Assembly (NCBI GenBank): GCA_003600225.1
Contig: QZFT01000053.1
Span: 1 to 55,780, forward strand
Direction of reading: 5' to 3'
DNA from: Pseudonocardiaceae bacterium YIM PH 21723
GTDB taxonomy: Bacteria > Actinomycetota > Actinomycetes > Mycobacteriales > Pseudonocardiaceae
DNA: 55,780 nt
Below the pieces are notes generated by a model that did not search any database, was not told where the DNA came from, and saw only the letters and a program-made list of their open reading frames with translations. Each line of letters starts with the position of its first letter. Positions within the stretch are counted from its first letter, which is position 1. The position numbers and the translations under genes are program-made. Below, piece after piece: positions 41,338-49,812 of this stretch.

Positions 41338-44253
41338 GTGAGCATTCTCTTCAAGATCCTCGGTCCCTCTCAGGCGAAAGTCAATGGCACCTTCGTGCCC
41401 GGCGGCCCGTCGGTCAAGGTTCGCGGCATGCTCGCCGTATTGCTGCACAGTCAAGGCCGGCCGGTACCACGAGAATCAATGGTCAAGTGGCTCTGGGACA
41501 TCGATGAGGCTCCGGAACACGCACAAGGTGCCATCGCCACGTACGCAAGTCGTCTACGTAAGTGGTTGAAGGCGAATCAGCTTCCCGATGGTGTCACCGG
41601 CACGAATGGCACCTATCGGCTTGTGGTCGACAAGATGCTGGTGGACTATCACCTGTTCCGGGTTCGGGTCGCCGAGGCGCGGGATCACGCCAGAGTCGGT
41701 GATCACGCGCATGCCGCCGAAGTGCTGGCCGAAGCACTGGAACTGTGGAGTGATCAACCCTTCGCGGATCTGAAGACGGAGCACAGCGAAGACGTTCGAC
41801 GGGCGATGGCCCGCGATGAACTTCAGGAGGCTCAATGCCAGCTGCTCGCCAATCGCCTGGAAGTCGGTGAGTTCGCCGAAGTATTGGCGGATATCGCAGA
41901 GCTGGAACGTCGCTACGGCGCTGATGTGCGACTGGCGCAGTACCGGATGCGTGCGCTGGCTGGATTGAACCGGGTCAGTGAAGCCACGGAGTGCTATCTC
42001 GACTTCCGGGCCAGATACGTCGATCTGACGGGTAACGATCCCCCTCGTGAGATCACCGAACTACACGCCCGGCTGCTCAGGGGCGAGATTCCGCAGGCGA
42101 GCCATCCACCGGCCGATCCCACTTTCGACTGGGAGGTCCCAGACCAGCTGCCTCCTTCGGCGCCAGACCTGGTCGGGCGGGGTTCCGTACTTGCGGAGCT
42201 GGACCAGGCACTCGACACCCTCGGCACCCCGCGCGGGGTGATCGTTCTGAATGGGCAGGCCGGTGTCGGTAAGACGGCGGTTGCCATTGCCTGGGCACAT
42301 CGCAACCAGAAGCACTTCGCCGACGGGATCTTCTTCGTCCGGTTGAACGGCTTTCGCGAACAGGAGCCGTTGCCGCCGGAGCAGGTGCTCCAAGAGCTGC
42401 TTCTCGCCTGCGGCGTGGATGTGCTCAGCGTGCAGCCCGGCCGGCCGTTGCGGATCCGGTTCCAGCGGACGTTCGCCAGACGGAAGGTGCTCGTCCTGCT
42501 GGACGACGCGCTCGACACGGCTCACGTGCGGCCAGTGCTGGAACTCCTGCCGAGCTGTCTCACCATCGTGACGAGTCGTACCCGGCTCACCGGACTGATC
42601 GTGGAGAGGGGAGTCCGAGCGATCACGGTACCTCCGCTGGAATCGGCGGATGTGTACGACTGGCTCCGGTTGAGGGCCGGCCGGCGCGCAGAAGTAGAAC
42701 AGCGGGAGCTCGCCTGGCTTTCCGCGGCGGCTGGTGGTCTGCCGTTGGCGCTGAGGCTGATCGGCGATCAGATGGATCGACGACCCCGACTCGCTGATGT
42801 GGTGGCCGAACTGCGATCGGCGGAGTTGATCGATATCGGCTTCGGGGCTGATGGCGATGGGGCGGTCCTGCGCGGCGCTCTGGACATGACCTATCGGACG
42901 CTGTCCGACGGTGCTCGCGAGTTGCTGTGTCTGCTCGGGGTGAGCCCTCTGGTTGATCACGATCTTGAAGAGCTGGTGGTGTTGTCCGGACGATCTCGTT
43001 CTCAGGTGAGTGCCGACGTCGAGCGATTGGCGTCCGTTCACCTTCTTGAGTTCGGGACGCACGGCCGGATGCGATGTCATGCGCTGATTCGTCAGTTCGG
43101 CGCTTCGACGGCGACGGCGGGATTGACGGCGAGGCAGCGGCATGACGCGATCCTGCGTGTCGTCGAGTGGTTCACCGAGTCTGCCCATCAAGCCGAGTTG
43201 CAGATCATCCATGGACGGGCATTGGTCCTTCCGCCGCCCCGGGCAACCAACGTCATACCGCGTGATTTTGCGTCCGCGGATCAGGCGGTGCAGTGGCTCA
43301 CCGCTCAACGGGGTCAGCTGTTGGCCCTGATCAGTGCCGCTATGAGTGAAAAGCTGCACCAATACGTCTGGCCTTTGGTCAGTTCGGTGGGTGAGGTGCT
43401 GGCAAGCCAGGGCGGATTCGATGTGGTTCTTCCCAGTCTCCGTCTCGGCCTGGAGGCGGCTCGCACCGTCGGAAACCGGGTCGCTGAGGCGGCGATCCTC
43501 GGCAACACCGCTGTTGTGCACCGGCATCGGGGGGATCTGCAGGAAGCCCGACGGTGTGCCACATTGGCGCTTGAGCTGTACCGACAGGTGGGGAACAGCA
43601 GCAATCAGGTCCAGGCGATGGTCAATCTGGGGAAGATCAATTGGGCGATCGGCGATATTGATCAGGCATGGCAGCTCTACCGCGACGCGCTTGGACATGC
43701 CCGGTCGCACGGGTCGGATCGCGGAGCCGAGATCAACGCGCTGCTCGCGTTGCAGGACTACGCCCGGCGCAGCGCGCGCTACAGCGAAGCGGAGACCTAT
43801 CTGGAGAATGCGGCGTTTCTCGCGGACAAGCTGGGTGACCTGCGCAGTGACGCGGTCACGGCCATTGCCTTCGGCAGGTTGTGCCGGGAGCAGGGGCGCG
43901 CGGGCGAGGCGCAGAACCACTGCAACCATGCCTTGGTCTTGAGCGGGCAACTTCAAGACCAGTCCCTCATCGCCGAAGCAATGACGCTGCGGGCCGAACT
44001 GCACCATGACCGCAGGGCATGGCGGCAGGCTCTGGACTGTGCGGAGCAGGCCTACTCCAGCGCGCAGCAGATCTCCAACAAGATGCTGCAACTGGAGGCA
44101 TTGAAGGTCCGGAGTGACGCCGCCTATCGGTTGGGCATGCACGATCTCGCTCGACAGAGCTGGCAGCTGTGCCAGGAGATGCATCGCGATCGCGACGACG
44201 CCGCTGCCGCCGATGGCATCGCCCAGCAGTTGGCCGAAATAGCCGACCTATAG
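41338..44253 (+). CDS. AfsR/SARP-family transcriptional regulator
   Basis: The protein has 971 residues. An OmpR-like winged helix (residues 1-90: ILGPSQAKVNG, VRGMLAVLLHSQGRPVPRE, YASRLRKWLKAN, GTYRLVVD) is followed by the BTAD (100-240), NB-ARC NTPase with P-loop GQAGVGKTAVA near 305, Walker B VLVLLDDA, VTSRTRLTG and GGLPLALRLIG, and a long TPR-like C-terminus. These proteins activate secondary-metabolite genes. GTG 41338 gives the usual SARP start (VSILFKILG); GTG 41326 adds four residues. Codons are less G/C-rich in the third position than in the backbone genes, which suggests acquisition. Confidence 0.93.
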   Translation: MSILFKILGPSQAKVNGTFVPGGPSVKVRGMLAVLLHSQGRPVPRESMVKWLWDIDEAPEHAQGAIATYASRLRKWLKANQLPDGVTGTNGTYRLVVDKMLVDYHLFRVRVAEARDHARVGDHAHAAEVLAEALELWSDQPFADLKTEHSEDVRRAMARDELQEAQCQLLANRLEVGEFAEVLADIAELERRYGADVRLAQYRMRALAGLNRVSEATECYLDFRARYVDLTGNDPPREITELHARLLRGEIPQASHPPADPTFDWEVPDQLPPSAPDLVGRGSVLAELDQALDTLGTPRGVIVLNGQAGVGKTAVAIAWAHRNQKHFADGIFFVRLNGFREQEPLPPEQVLQELLLACGVDVLSVQPGRPLRIRFQRTFARRKVLVLLDDALDTAHVRPVLELLPSCLTIVTSRTRLTGLIVERGVRAITVPPLESADVYDWLRLRAGRRAEVEQRELAWLSAAAGGLPLALRLIGDQMDRRPRLADVVAELRSAELIDIGFGADGDGAVLRGALDMTYRTLSDGARELLCLLGVSPLVDHDLEELVVLSGRSRSQVSADVERLASVHLLEFGTHGRMRCHALIRQFGASTATAGLTARQRHDAILRVVEWFTESAHQAELQIIHGRALVLPPPRATNVIPRDFASADQAVQWLTAQRGQLLALISAAMSEKLHQYVWPLVSSVGEVLASQGGFDVVLPSLRLGLEAARTVGNRVAEAAILGNTAVVHRHRGDLQEARRCATLALELYRQVGNSSNQVQAMVNLGKINWAIGDIDQAWQLYRDALGHARSHGSDRGAEINALLALQDYARRSARYSEAETYLENAAFLADKLGDLRSDAVTAIAFGRLCREQGRAGEAQNHCNHALVLSGQLQDQSLIAEAMTLRAELHHDRRAWRQALDCAEQAYSSAQQISNKMLQLEALKVRSDAAYRLGMHDLARQSWQLCQEMHRDRDDAAAADGIAQQLAEIADL

Positions 44254-44393
44254 GTACGACCTACTTCGCGCTGTGTCATCTGTCCTCACCCGGAAGTGCG
44301 TTACTGATCAGTCGGTATCGTCAGAGGGTTGACGGAAAACGTTTCCCTGCTGCTACCTAAGGCCATGGTGAATCAAAAGGTTCACTATGGAAC

Positions 44394-44423
44394 GACATTG
44401 ACAATCGTTTAAACGTCAATGTC
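44394..44423. promoter_or_regulatory. Inverted repeat with AATGTCA boxes after the SARP gene
   Basis: GACATTGAC (44394-44402) and GTCAATGTC (44415-44423) are perfectly complementary around a GTTTAAAC-containing 12-base spacer. The right arm runs into AATGTCACTGATG (44418-44430), a 13-mer repeated at 46398-46410 on the other strand. It is a candidate operator for the small frame at 44428. Confidence 0.5.
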
Positions 44424-44427
44424 ACTG

Positions 44428-44571
44428 ATGAGGAGATGTATTACGTACCCCATTCCCCGACAGCGGCAGAACGGTCCTTGTCGTGAGCTGTTCACCCACC
44501 CCCGAGCCAAGGGTGCGCAGCAGGACGACGGCCAGGACTGGCCGCTGAAAGTTCCCGTACCCCCTCGCTGA
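44428..44571 (+). CDS. Possible 47-residue small protein
   Basis: The frame runs from ATG 44428 (MRRCITYPIPRQRQNG...) to TGA, ending WPLKVPVPPR. It is basic and proline-rich. Third-position G/C is about 70 percent, below the backbone genes but similar to the island genes. There is no clear ribosome site before the ATG; the start lies in a conserved AATGTCACTGATG box, so a leaderless transcript would be needed. The frame may be accidental. The rest of the 420-base gap 44254-44673 shows no other gene. Confidence 0.3.
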   Translation: MRRCITYPIPRQRQNGPCRELFTHPRAKGAQQDDGQDWPLKVPVPPR

Positions 44572-44582
44572 TCCCTCTTGAG

Positions 44583-44618
44583 GCCGCTGTGGGTGGGCTT
44601 CGGCTCACCCACAGCGGC
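44583..44618 (+). terminator. Strong hairpin before rlmN
   Basis: GCCGCTGTGGGTG (44583-44595) pairs perfectly with CACCCACAGCGGC (44606-44618), capped by GGCTTCGGCT, which can close on a TTCG tetraloop. A second smaller stem with a T-run (ACCG...CGGTTTTT) follows at about 44626-44645. It probably terminates island transcription before rlmN. Confidence 0.75.
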
Positions 44619-44673
44619 ACCGAGGACCGCCGTTTTCGGTTTTTCCCTCTTGCGTGCGACACTGGTCGGCGCT

Positions 44674-45777
44674 ATGACTTCCCTTCCCCTGGTCTTCTCC
44701 GCACCCAAGCGCGGGCTGCCGCCGAAGCACCTTGCCGACTACACCGAGCAGGAGCTGAAGGACGCCGTCGCCGAGCTGGGCGAGAAGCCTTTCCGCGCCA
44801 GTCAGCTGCGTAATCACTACTACGGCCGGCTCACCGCCGATCCGCAGCAGATGACGGACATCCCGGCCGGTAGCCGGGACAAGCTCGCCGAGAAGCTGCT
44901 GCCGCCGTTGCTGAGCACGGTCAAGCATCTGGCCTGCGATGACGGCTGGACCCGGAAGACGCTGTGGAAGGCGCATGACGGCACGCTGATCGAGTCCGTG
45001 CTCATGCGCTACCCGGACCGGGCGACCGTGTGCATCTCCAGCCAGGCCGGCTGCGGTATGGCCTGCCCGTTCTGCGCCACCGGTCAGGGCGGGCTGCAGC
45101 GCAACCTGTCCACCGCCGAGATCGTCGACCAGGTGCGCTCCGCGGCCGCCGCCATGCGCGATGGGGACCTGGGCGAGCCGGGGCGGCTGTCCAACGTGGT
45201 GTTCATGGGAATGGGCGAGCCCCTCGCGAACTACAAGCGGGTGATCGACGCGGTCCGCAAGATCACCGACCCCGCGCCGAACGGGATCGGGTTGTCCCAG
45301 CGGAACATCACCGTGTCCACCGTCGGCCTGGTGCCCGCCATCCGCAAGCTCACCGAGGAAGACCTCAGCGTCACCCTCGCCGTGTCGCTGCACACCCCGG
45401 ACGACGAGCTGCGGGACACGCTGGTGCCGGTCAATACCCGGTGGAAGGTCGCCGAGGTCCTCGAAGCCGCGCGTGGCTACGCCGACAAGACCGGTCGGCG
45501 GGTGTCCATCGAGTACGCGCTCATCCGCGACATCAACGACCACGGCTGGCGGGCCGACCTGCTGGGCAAGCTGCTGCGCAAGCACCTCGGCCAGTTCGTG
45601 CACGTCAACCTGATCCCGCTGAACCCCACTCCGGGCAGCAAGTGGGACGCCAGCCCGAAGCCGGTGGAGCGCGAGTTCGTCCGCCGGGTCCAGGCGCAGG
45701 GTGTCGCCTGCACCGTGCGGGACACCCGTGGGCAGGAGATCGCCGCCGCCTGTGGGCAGCTGGCCGCCGAAGGCTGA
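44674..45777 (+). CDS. rlmN: 23S rRNA (adenine2503-C2)-methyltransferase
   Basis: The protein has 367 residues. It is a radical-SAM enzyme that methylates A2503 of 23S rRNA and A37 of some tRNAs. The iron-sulfur cluster Cys are in [15 protein letters not shown]. Also seen: [45 protein letters not shown] and the resolving-Cys region [24 protein letters not shown] start at 44674 ([14 protein letters not shown]). In many actinobacteria it follows cdsA; here about 10.5 kb of other genes intervene. Confidence 0.96.
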   Translation: MTSLPLVFSAPKRGLPPKHLADYTEQELKDAVAELGEKPFRASQLRNHYYGRLTADPQQMTDIPAGSRDKLAEKLLPPLLSTVKHLACDDGWTRKTLWKAHDGTLIESVLMRYPDRATVCISSQAGCGMACPFCATGQGGLQRNLSTAEIVDQVRSAAAAMRDGDLGEPGRLSNVVFMGMGEPLANYKRVIDAVRKITDPAPNGIGLSQRNITVSTVGLVPAIRKLTEEDLSVTLAVSLHTPDDELRDTLVPVNTRWKVAEVLEAARGYADKTGRRVSIEYALIRDINDHGWRADLLGKLLRKHLGQFVHVNLIPLNPTPGSKWDASPKPVEREFVRRVQAQGVACTVRDTRGQEIAAACGQLAAEG

Positions 45778-45778
45778 C

Positions 45779-46009
45779 GTGCCCTGGGTCACTGCCTGTG
45801 TGGAGGCCGTGACCGATCCGAATCGGATCGTGCGCGAGCCGGACCCCAAGAGCCGGGCGGGCTTTACCCGTGTCATCGGATACTCGCCAACGGCAGGGTT
45901 CGTCGTCACGGTCATCATCCGTCCGCGCGACCATGCCGGAGTGACCGCGTGGAAGACCAGCGGGGCCGACCTACGCGCTTACGGTGACCACCAGGAGGAC
46001 GGGGCATGA
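45779..46009 (+). CDS. BrnT-like toxin candidate, possibly N-terminally truncated
   Basis: The protein has 76 residues from GTG 45779. The order DPNRIVREPDPKSR, TRVIGYSPTAGFVVTVIIRP and VTAWKTSGADLRAY resembles the middle and end of small BrnT/DUF4258-like toxins, which usually begin with a His-rich helix. That first part is absent, because rlmN ends just upstream. Either the family here is shorter, or the gene lost its start. It overlaps the ribbon-helix-helix gene (ATGA), as in toxin-antitoxin operons. Assignment by pattern only. Confidence 0.5.
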   Translation: MPWVTACVEAVTDPNRIVREPDPKSRAGFTRVIGYSPTAGFVVTVIIRPRDHAGVTAWKTSGADLRAYGDHQEDGA

Positions 46010-46395
46010 GCGACGCCAGGCCGATGTCCAGAGACGAAGTCCTCGCGGGTCTGCGTGACGAGATCGCCGAAACGCGCCGCTCTGCCGAAGCGGAGCAGGA
46101 CCCCGTCCGGCGGGCCGAACGCCTGGAGAAGGTGGCCATCCGCGAAGAGATCGCAGAGGAAGAGGCTGACGCTATCGCTGCGGAGATCGCAGAGAATCAG
46201 CAGACGGCTCTGTCCTTGCGGGTTCCAATCTCCCTGGCCGCTGAGCTCAAGGCCAGGGCGGCAGCCGAGCGGATTCCCACTTCCGCGTTGGTGAGGCGGT
46301 TGCTCACGCAGGCCTTGCACGCGCCTACGGCACCTGTGCTGACTGTCGAACAGGTTGAGGAGATCGCCCGGAGAGTGCTCCGGGAATCTGCTTGA
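46006..46395 (+). CDS. Ribbon-helix-helix protein, probable antitoxin
   Basis: The protein has 129 residues. A Glu/Arg-rich coiled-coil-like N-terminus (residues 8-65) is followed by a ribbon-helix-helix-like segment (TALSLRVPISLAAELKARAA, IPTSALVRRLLTQAL), as in CopG/MetJ-type DNA-binding antitoxins. ATG 46006 overlaps the stop of the small upstream gene. It probably represses the pair's own promoter and neutralises the upstream product (inference). Confidence 0.6.
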   Translation: MSDARPMSRDEVLAGLRDEIAETRRSAEAEQDPVRRAERLEKVAIREEIAEEEADAIAAEIAENQQTALSLRVPISLAAELKARAAAERIPTSALVRRLLTQALHAPTAPVLTVEQVEEIARRVLRESA

Positions 46396-46410
46396 CACAT
46401 CAGTGACATT
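46393..46410 (-). promoter_or_regulatory. Paired heptamers, 11-base spacing
   Basis: On the minus strand AATGTCA (46410-46404) is followed by TGTGTCA (46399-46393), exactly 11 bases start to start. The minus-strand 13-mer AATGTCACTGATG (46410-46398) is identical to 44418-44430. It overlaps the stop of the ribbon-helix-helix gene. It may be a second SARP-like site; its target is unclear because it faces left. Confidence 0.4.
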
Positions 46411-46531
46411 GCTTGCTCAAGCAATTTTCTGCCGAAGGCTAGCGGCGCTACACCACGGCCAGGGGATTCATCCCCTATGAATCTCAGGTCACTGCCACAC
46501 TGTTCCCCGTCATGGATGTAGGGGGAACGGC

Positions 46532-47203
46532 ATGACCCAGGTGAACGACGCCCGTTGTGAATCCGCCGTCGAATTCGGGAGCCGGTTACGGCTGTTGCGC
46601 GGCAGGCTGACCCAGGCCACCGTGGCCCGCCGATCGGTACTCGGTCAGGTGGCGCTGACGAGGCAACGCATCTCCACCATCGAGAACGGGCAGCTGCCCA
46701 GCAGCGATCAGCTGCGTTGTTACCTGCACGGTTGCGGCAGTCTGGAGCTGTTCGACGCGCTCGACGCACAACGCGGCCTGCTGGAGCCCGAGGGCGGCGC
46801 CGAGCTTGAACCGGTGATACCCGGGCCGCCGCTCTGGGGCCGATTCCTGCTGGTCGGCGTGGTGTCCGCGCTGGTCGCCGTGCTGGCCACGGTGGGCGCC
46901 GTCGAGGGGCTCGGCTATGTGCGGCCGCAGAAGCTGATCGTGCCCGAGTGCTCGCCGGGGTCCATCTGCTTCTGGCCGGAACCCGATTACGAGGGGACCA
47001 AGGTGCAGCTGGATCCTGACTGGATCGGGGACGGCAGGCAGTGCCTCCGACTGCCCTTCGTGGCCCGGTCGGAGATGAACAACAGCGCCGAGCGGCACTG
47101 GGGATATGCCGACCCCGGTTGCACGGGGGACTTCCGGACCCTGCTGCAGAACAGTGGGTCGACCAACCGGGAAGTGCGGATCGGCGCCTACACGCACACA
47201 TGA
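46532..47203 (+). CDS. Membrane-spanning HTH protein with an I36 inhibitor-like domain
   Basis: The protein has 223 residues. It carries an XRE-type helix-turn-helix (residues 15-65: FGSRLRLLRGRLTQATVARR, RQRISTIENGQLPSSDQLR), one transmembrane helix (about 98-120: FLLVGVVSALVAVLATVGAV), then an outside domain with CSPGSICFWPEPDYEG and paired Cys like the peptidase inhibitor I36 family (Streptomyces SMPI-like). The orientation puts HTH inside and I36 outside. It may be a one-protein sensor-regulator responding to extracellular proteases (inference). ATG start after GGGGGAACGG. It lies 181 bases before a secreted hydrolase gene. Confidence 0.8.
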   Translation: MTQVNDARCESAVEFGSRLRLLRGRLTQATVARRSVLGQVALTRQRISTIENGQLPSSDQLRCYLHGCGSLELFDALDAQRGLLEPEGGAELEPVIPGPPLWGRFLLVGVVSALVAVLATVGAVEGLGYVRPQKLIVPECSPGSICFWPEPDYEGTKVQLDPDWIGDGRQCLRLPFVARSEMNNSAERHWGYADPGCTGDFRTLLQNSGSTNREVRIGAYTHT

Positions 47204-47384
47204 AAACCGCAGGTAGACGTGTCGCGGACATCCCCGGACATCGCGGGACGCCCACGGCCGCCCGTTCTTCGCTGTACTTGACGTACTGGGGCGTGGGGGA
47301 CGCTCCGGTCGCGGTGGTGCGGCCCGGGTGGGGGAGATCCAGGCCGTGCCACCGACGTGTCTCACGGGATTCTCAGGTTCTCCG

Positions 47385-48824
47385 ATGGCAGTTCTCATCA
47401 TCGCGATATTGAATTCGGCCATGAACTTCGTAGCGCTCGCGATGGCCGGGACCATAGCCATGACCGGCCTCCCGGCTGCCGCCGCGGCCACCTCGTACCG
47501 CCCGGTGATCGTCTGGGGGCAGTGCGAGGTGACCCAGCCGCCGTTCAAGCCCGGCGCCGAGTGCGGGACGCTCGAGGTTCCGGTCGACTGGGACCGGCCG
47601 GACGGGGAGAAAACCAAGCTCGCGGTGAGCCGGGTGAAGGCCACCGGCAACCGGCTCGGGGTACTGGTCTGGGGCCCGGGTGGGCCCGGTCTCCGGGGGA
47701 CCAACGCCGGTATCTCCACCTTCTTCAACGAGGATGTGTCGGCCGCCTACGACGTGGTCGGGTACGACCCCCGTGGCCTGAATCCCGGTCAGGTTCGCTG
47801 TACCGAGCCAGATATCAAGGCAGTCCAACTGCCGACCACCGAGCAGGAGTTCCAGCAGCGGGTCGAGTACAACCGGCAGGTCTCCGAAAGCTGCCGGGCA
47901 CAGACCGGCGCCCTGTTCGACCATCTCGACTCGATCAGCGATGCCCGGGACATGGAGGCGCTGCGCATCGCGCTCGGTGAGCAGGTGCTGAACTACGACG
48001 GCGGCTCCTACGGCACGATGCGTGGTCAGCTCTACCCGCAACTGTTCCCGGACCGGGTCGGCCGGTGGGTGAACGACTCCAACATGGACCACAGCCTGCG
48101 TACCGGCGCGCAGTTCATCACCGACGTGACCCTGGCCGTCGAGCAGAACCTCAAGGACTGGTCCGCCTGGTACCGGAAGACGAACGGCGGAAACGGTGAT
48201 GTGTTGATCCACCGGGCGCGGGCCAAGGTCGCCCTCGCCAAGGATCCGCGGCTGATGGAGAGCCTGCTCAGTGACCTCACCATCCTGTCCTCGAATCCGT
48301 CGCAGTGGCCCGACCTGACCACGGTTCTCGATGCCAGGGCCTACGGCGGTGACCTGGGTCAGCCGGCGGATCCGGTGCGGTTCAATCCGGTCGCTCAGGC
48401 GATCTACTGCAGTGACTGGAATGTGTCGCTGGGCGGCTGGTCCGGATTCCAGAAGTTGCGCCGCGAGTTGGGGCAGAAGGCGCCGCGGATTCAGATCGGC
48501 TGGCAGACGTTCAACAGCAGCCTCAGCGTCCTGGGCTGTCAGGGCTGGACCGGGAAGGTCGGTAATCCGCGGCGTGACCTGGCCAAACTGGACCGGCCAG
48601 GAGTCAGCGTGAATATTCGTCATGACGTTCGGACGCCCTACACCTGGGGCGAGACGGCCGCGAAACAGAGTGGTGCCTTCCACCTGGCTGACGAGGGTTA
48701 CGGACACATCGCCCACACGCCCAGTTCCCCGGGCGACCCCAAGTCCTGCATCAGCGAACAGCTGGACACCTATCTGCTCACCGGACGGCTGCCGACCAGG
48801 AGCAGCTGCCCGGCCATGGAATAG
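47385..48824 (+). CDS. Secreted alpha/beta hydrolase, tripeptidyl aminopeptidase-like
   Basis: The protein has 479 residues. A signal peptide (MAVLIIAILNSAMNFVALAM... ending TGLPAAAAA) is followed by the TAP-type fold: CGTLEVPVDWDRP, WGPGGPGLRG (oxyanion), YDVVGYDPRGLN, nucleophile Ser in NYDGGSYGTMRGQ, and a C-terminal TAP-like domain with catalytic His in DEGYGHIAHTP. Such enzymes from actinomycetes release tripeptides or hydrolyse esters outside the cell. I chose ATG 47385; ATG 47421 or GTG 47328 are alternatives. It may be controlled by the upstream HTH-I36 protein (inference). Confidence 0.85.
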   Translation: MAVLIIAILNSAMNFVALAMAGTIAMTGLPAAAAATSYRPVIVWGQCEVTQPPFKPGAECGTLEVPVDWDRPDGEKTKLAVSRVKATGNRLGVLVWGPGGPGLRGTNAGISTFFNEDVSAAYDVVGYDPRGLNPGQVRCTEPDIKAVQLPTTEQEFQQRVEYNRQVSESCRAQTGALFDHLDSISDARDMEALRIALGEQVLNYDGGSYGTMRGQLYPQLFPDRVGRWVNDSNMDHSLRTGAQFITDVTLAVEQNLKDWSAWYRKTNGGNGDVLIHRARAKVALAKDPRLMESLLSDLTILSSNPSQWPDLTTVLDARAYGGDLGQPADPVRFNPVAQAIYCSDWNVSLGGWSGFQKLRRELGQKAPRIQIGWQTFNSSLSVLGCQGWTGKVGNPRRDLAKLDRPGVSVNIRHDVRTPYTWGETAAKQSGAFHLADEGYGHIAHTPSSPGDPKSCISEQLDTYLLTGRLPTRSSCPAME

Positions 48825-48833
48825 GGTCGGCGG

Positions 48834-49190
48834 GTGGAGATCTGGATCAACCCGGCCTGCTCGAAATGCCGGTCCGCTCAGTCGATGCTGGACGAGGCGG
48901 GCGCGAACTACACCGTCCGCCGCTACCTGGAGGACCCGCCCAGCCCGGCCGAACTGGCCGCCGTGCTGGACCGGCTCGGCCTCGAACCGTGGGACATCAC
49001 CCGTACCGGTGAGGCCGTCGCCAAGGAGCTCGGGCTGAAGGACTGGTCGCGCACGCCGGAGGACCGGGAGCGGTGGATCGCCGCGCTGGCCGAGCATCCC
49101 AAGCTCATCCAGCGGCCGATCATCACCGCCGATGACGGCACCACGGTGGTCGGCCGCGATCCCGATTCCGTGCGGTCCGTCCTGCCGTGA
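48834..49190 (+). CDS. ArsC/Spx-family thioredoxin-fold protein
   Basis: The protein has 118 residues. WINPACSKCRSAQSMLDEAG carries the Cys-x-x-Cys of the ArsC/YffB family, and LIQRPIITADDGTTVVGRDP is the typical RP-containing end. Glutaredoxin-coupled arsenate reductases look like this, but no other ars gene is nearby, so a general redox role is as likely. GTG start at 48834, 9 bases after the hydrolase. Its TGA overlaps the next gene's GTG. Confidence 0.85.
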   Translation: MEIWINPACSKCRSAQSMLDEAGANYTVRRYLEDPPSPAELAAVLDRLGLEPWDITRTGEAVAKELGLKDWSRTPEDRERWIAALAEHPKLIQRPIITADDGTTVVGRDPDSVRSVLP

Positions 49191-49720
49191 GAACGGACCT
49201 GATCGCCGCCATCGAACAGGGGCAGCGGTTCGACTACCTGCCGTTCTATGGGCATCAACCGGAGAATCCGGCCGGGCCGCTGAGCCAGTGGTGGCCTGCC
49301 GCCTTCACCGTGGACGGCCGGACCTACGCCACCGCCGAGCACTGGATGATGGCCGAGAAGGCCCGGCTGTTCGACGATCGGGACACCGTCGCGCGCATCC
49401 TGGACGACGACGATCCGGCGGTGGCCAAGCAGCTCGGGCGACAGGTCGCCGGGTTCGACAGCGCCCAGTGGGCGGCCGCCCGGTTCGATGTCGTGGTGGC
49501 CGGTAGCCGGCACAAGTTCGGCAGCAGCCCCCGGTTGCGGGAGTTCCTGCTCGGCACCGGGGACCGGGTGCTGGTCGAAGCCGCGCCGGGCGATCCGATC
49601 TGGGGGATCGGGCTGGGCGTCGACGACCCCCGGGTGTCCGATCCGCGGCAGTGGCGCGGTGAGAACCTGCTGGGGTTCGCCCTCATGGCCGCGCGCCGTG
49701 ATCTGGGTCGCAGCGGCTAA
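49187..49720 (+). CDS. NADAR-family N-glycosidase (YbiA-like)
   Basis: The protein has 177 residues. Family marks: FYGHQPENPAGPLSQWWPAAF, YATAEHWMMAEKARLF, FGSSPRLREFLLGTG, PIWGIGLGVDDPR, NLLGFALM. YbiA/RibX-type enzymes cleave N-glycosidic bonds of reactive riboflavin intermediates, and other NADAR proteins act on ADP-ribose. Which reaction applies here is not visible. The GTG overlaps the ArsC-like stop (GTGA), so the two are co-translated. Confidence 0.9.
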   Translation: MRTDLIAAIEQGQRFDYLPFYGHQPENPAGPLSQWWPAAFTVDGRTYATAEHWMMAEKARLFDDRDTVARILDDDDPAVAKQLGRQVAGFDSAQWAAARFDVVVAGSRHKFGSSPRLREFLLGTGDRVLVEAAPGDPIWGIGLGVDDPRVSDPRQWRGENLLGFALMAARRDLGRSG

Positions 49721-49812
49721 CTCGATCGGCCCTAATTTCACATTGTCCGTCAATGGATCGGGCGTACCGTCGATCCCTGTTGGTCAAGTTTGACTGAAAC
49801 GGGGGAAATCCG

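Noticed and set aside
48834-49190. Arsenic resistance locus
   Set aside because: Only an ArsC-like protein is present; no arsR, arsB or acr3 gene lies nearby and the neighbour is a NADAR gene.
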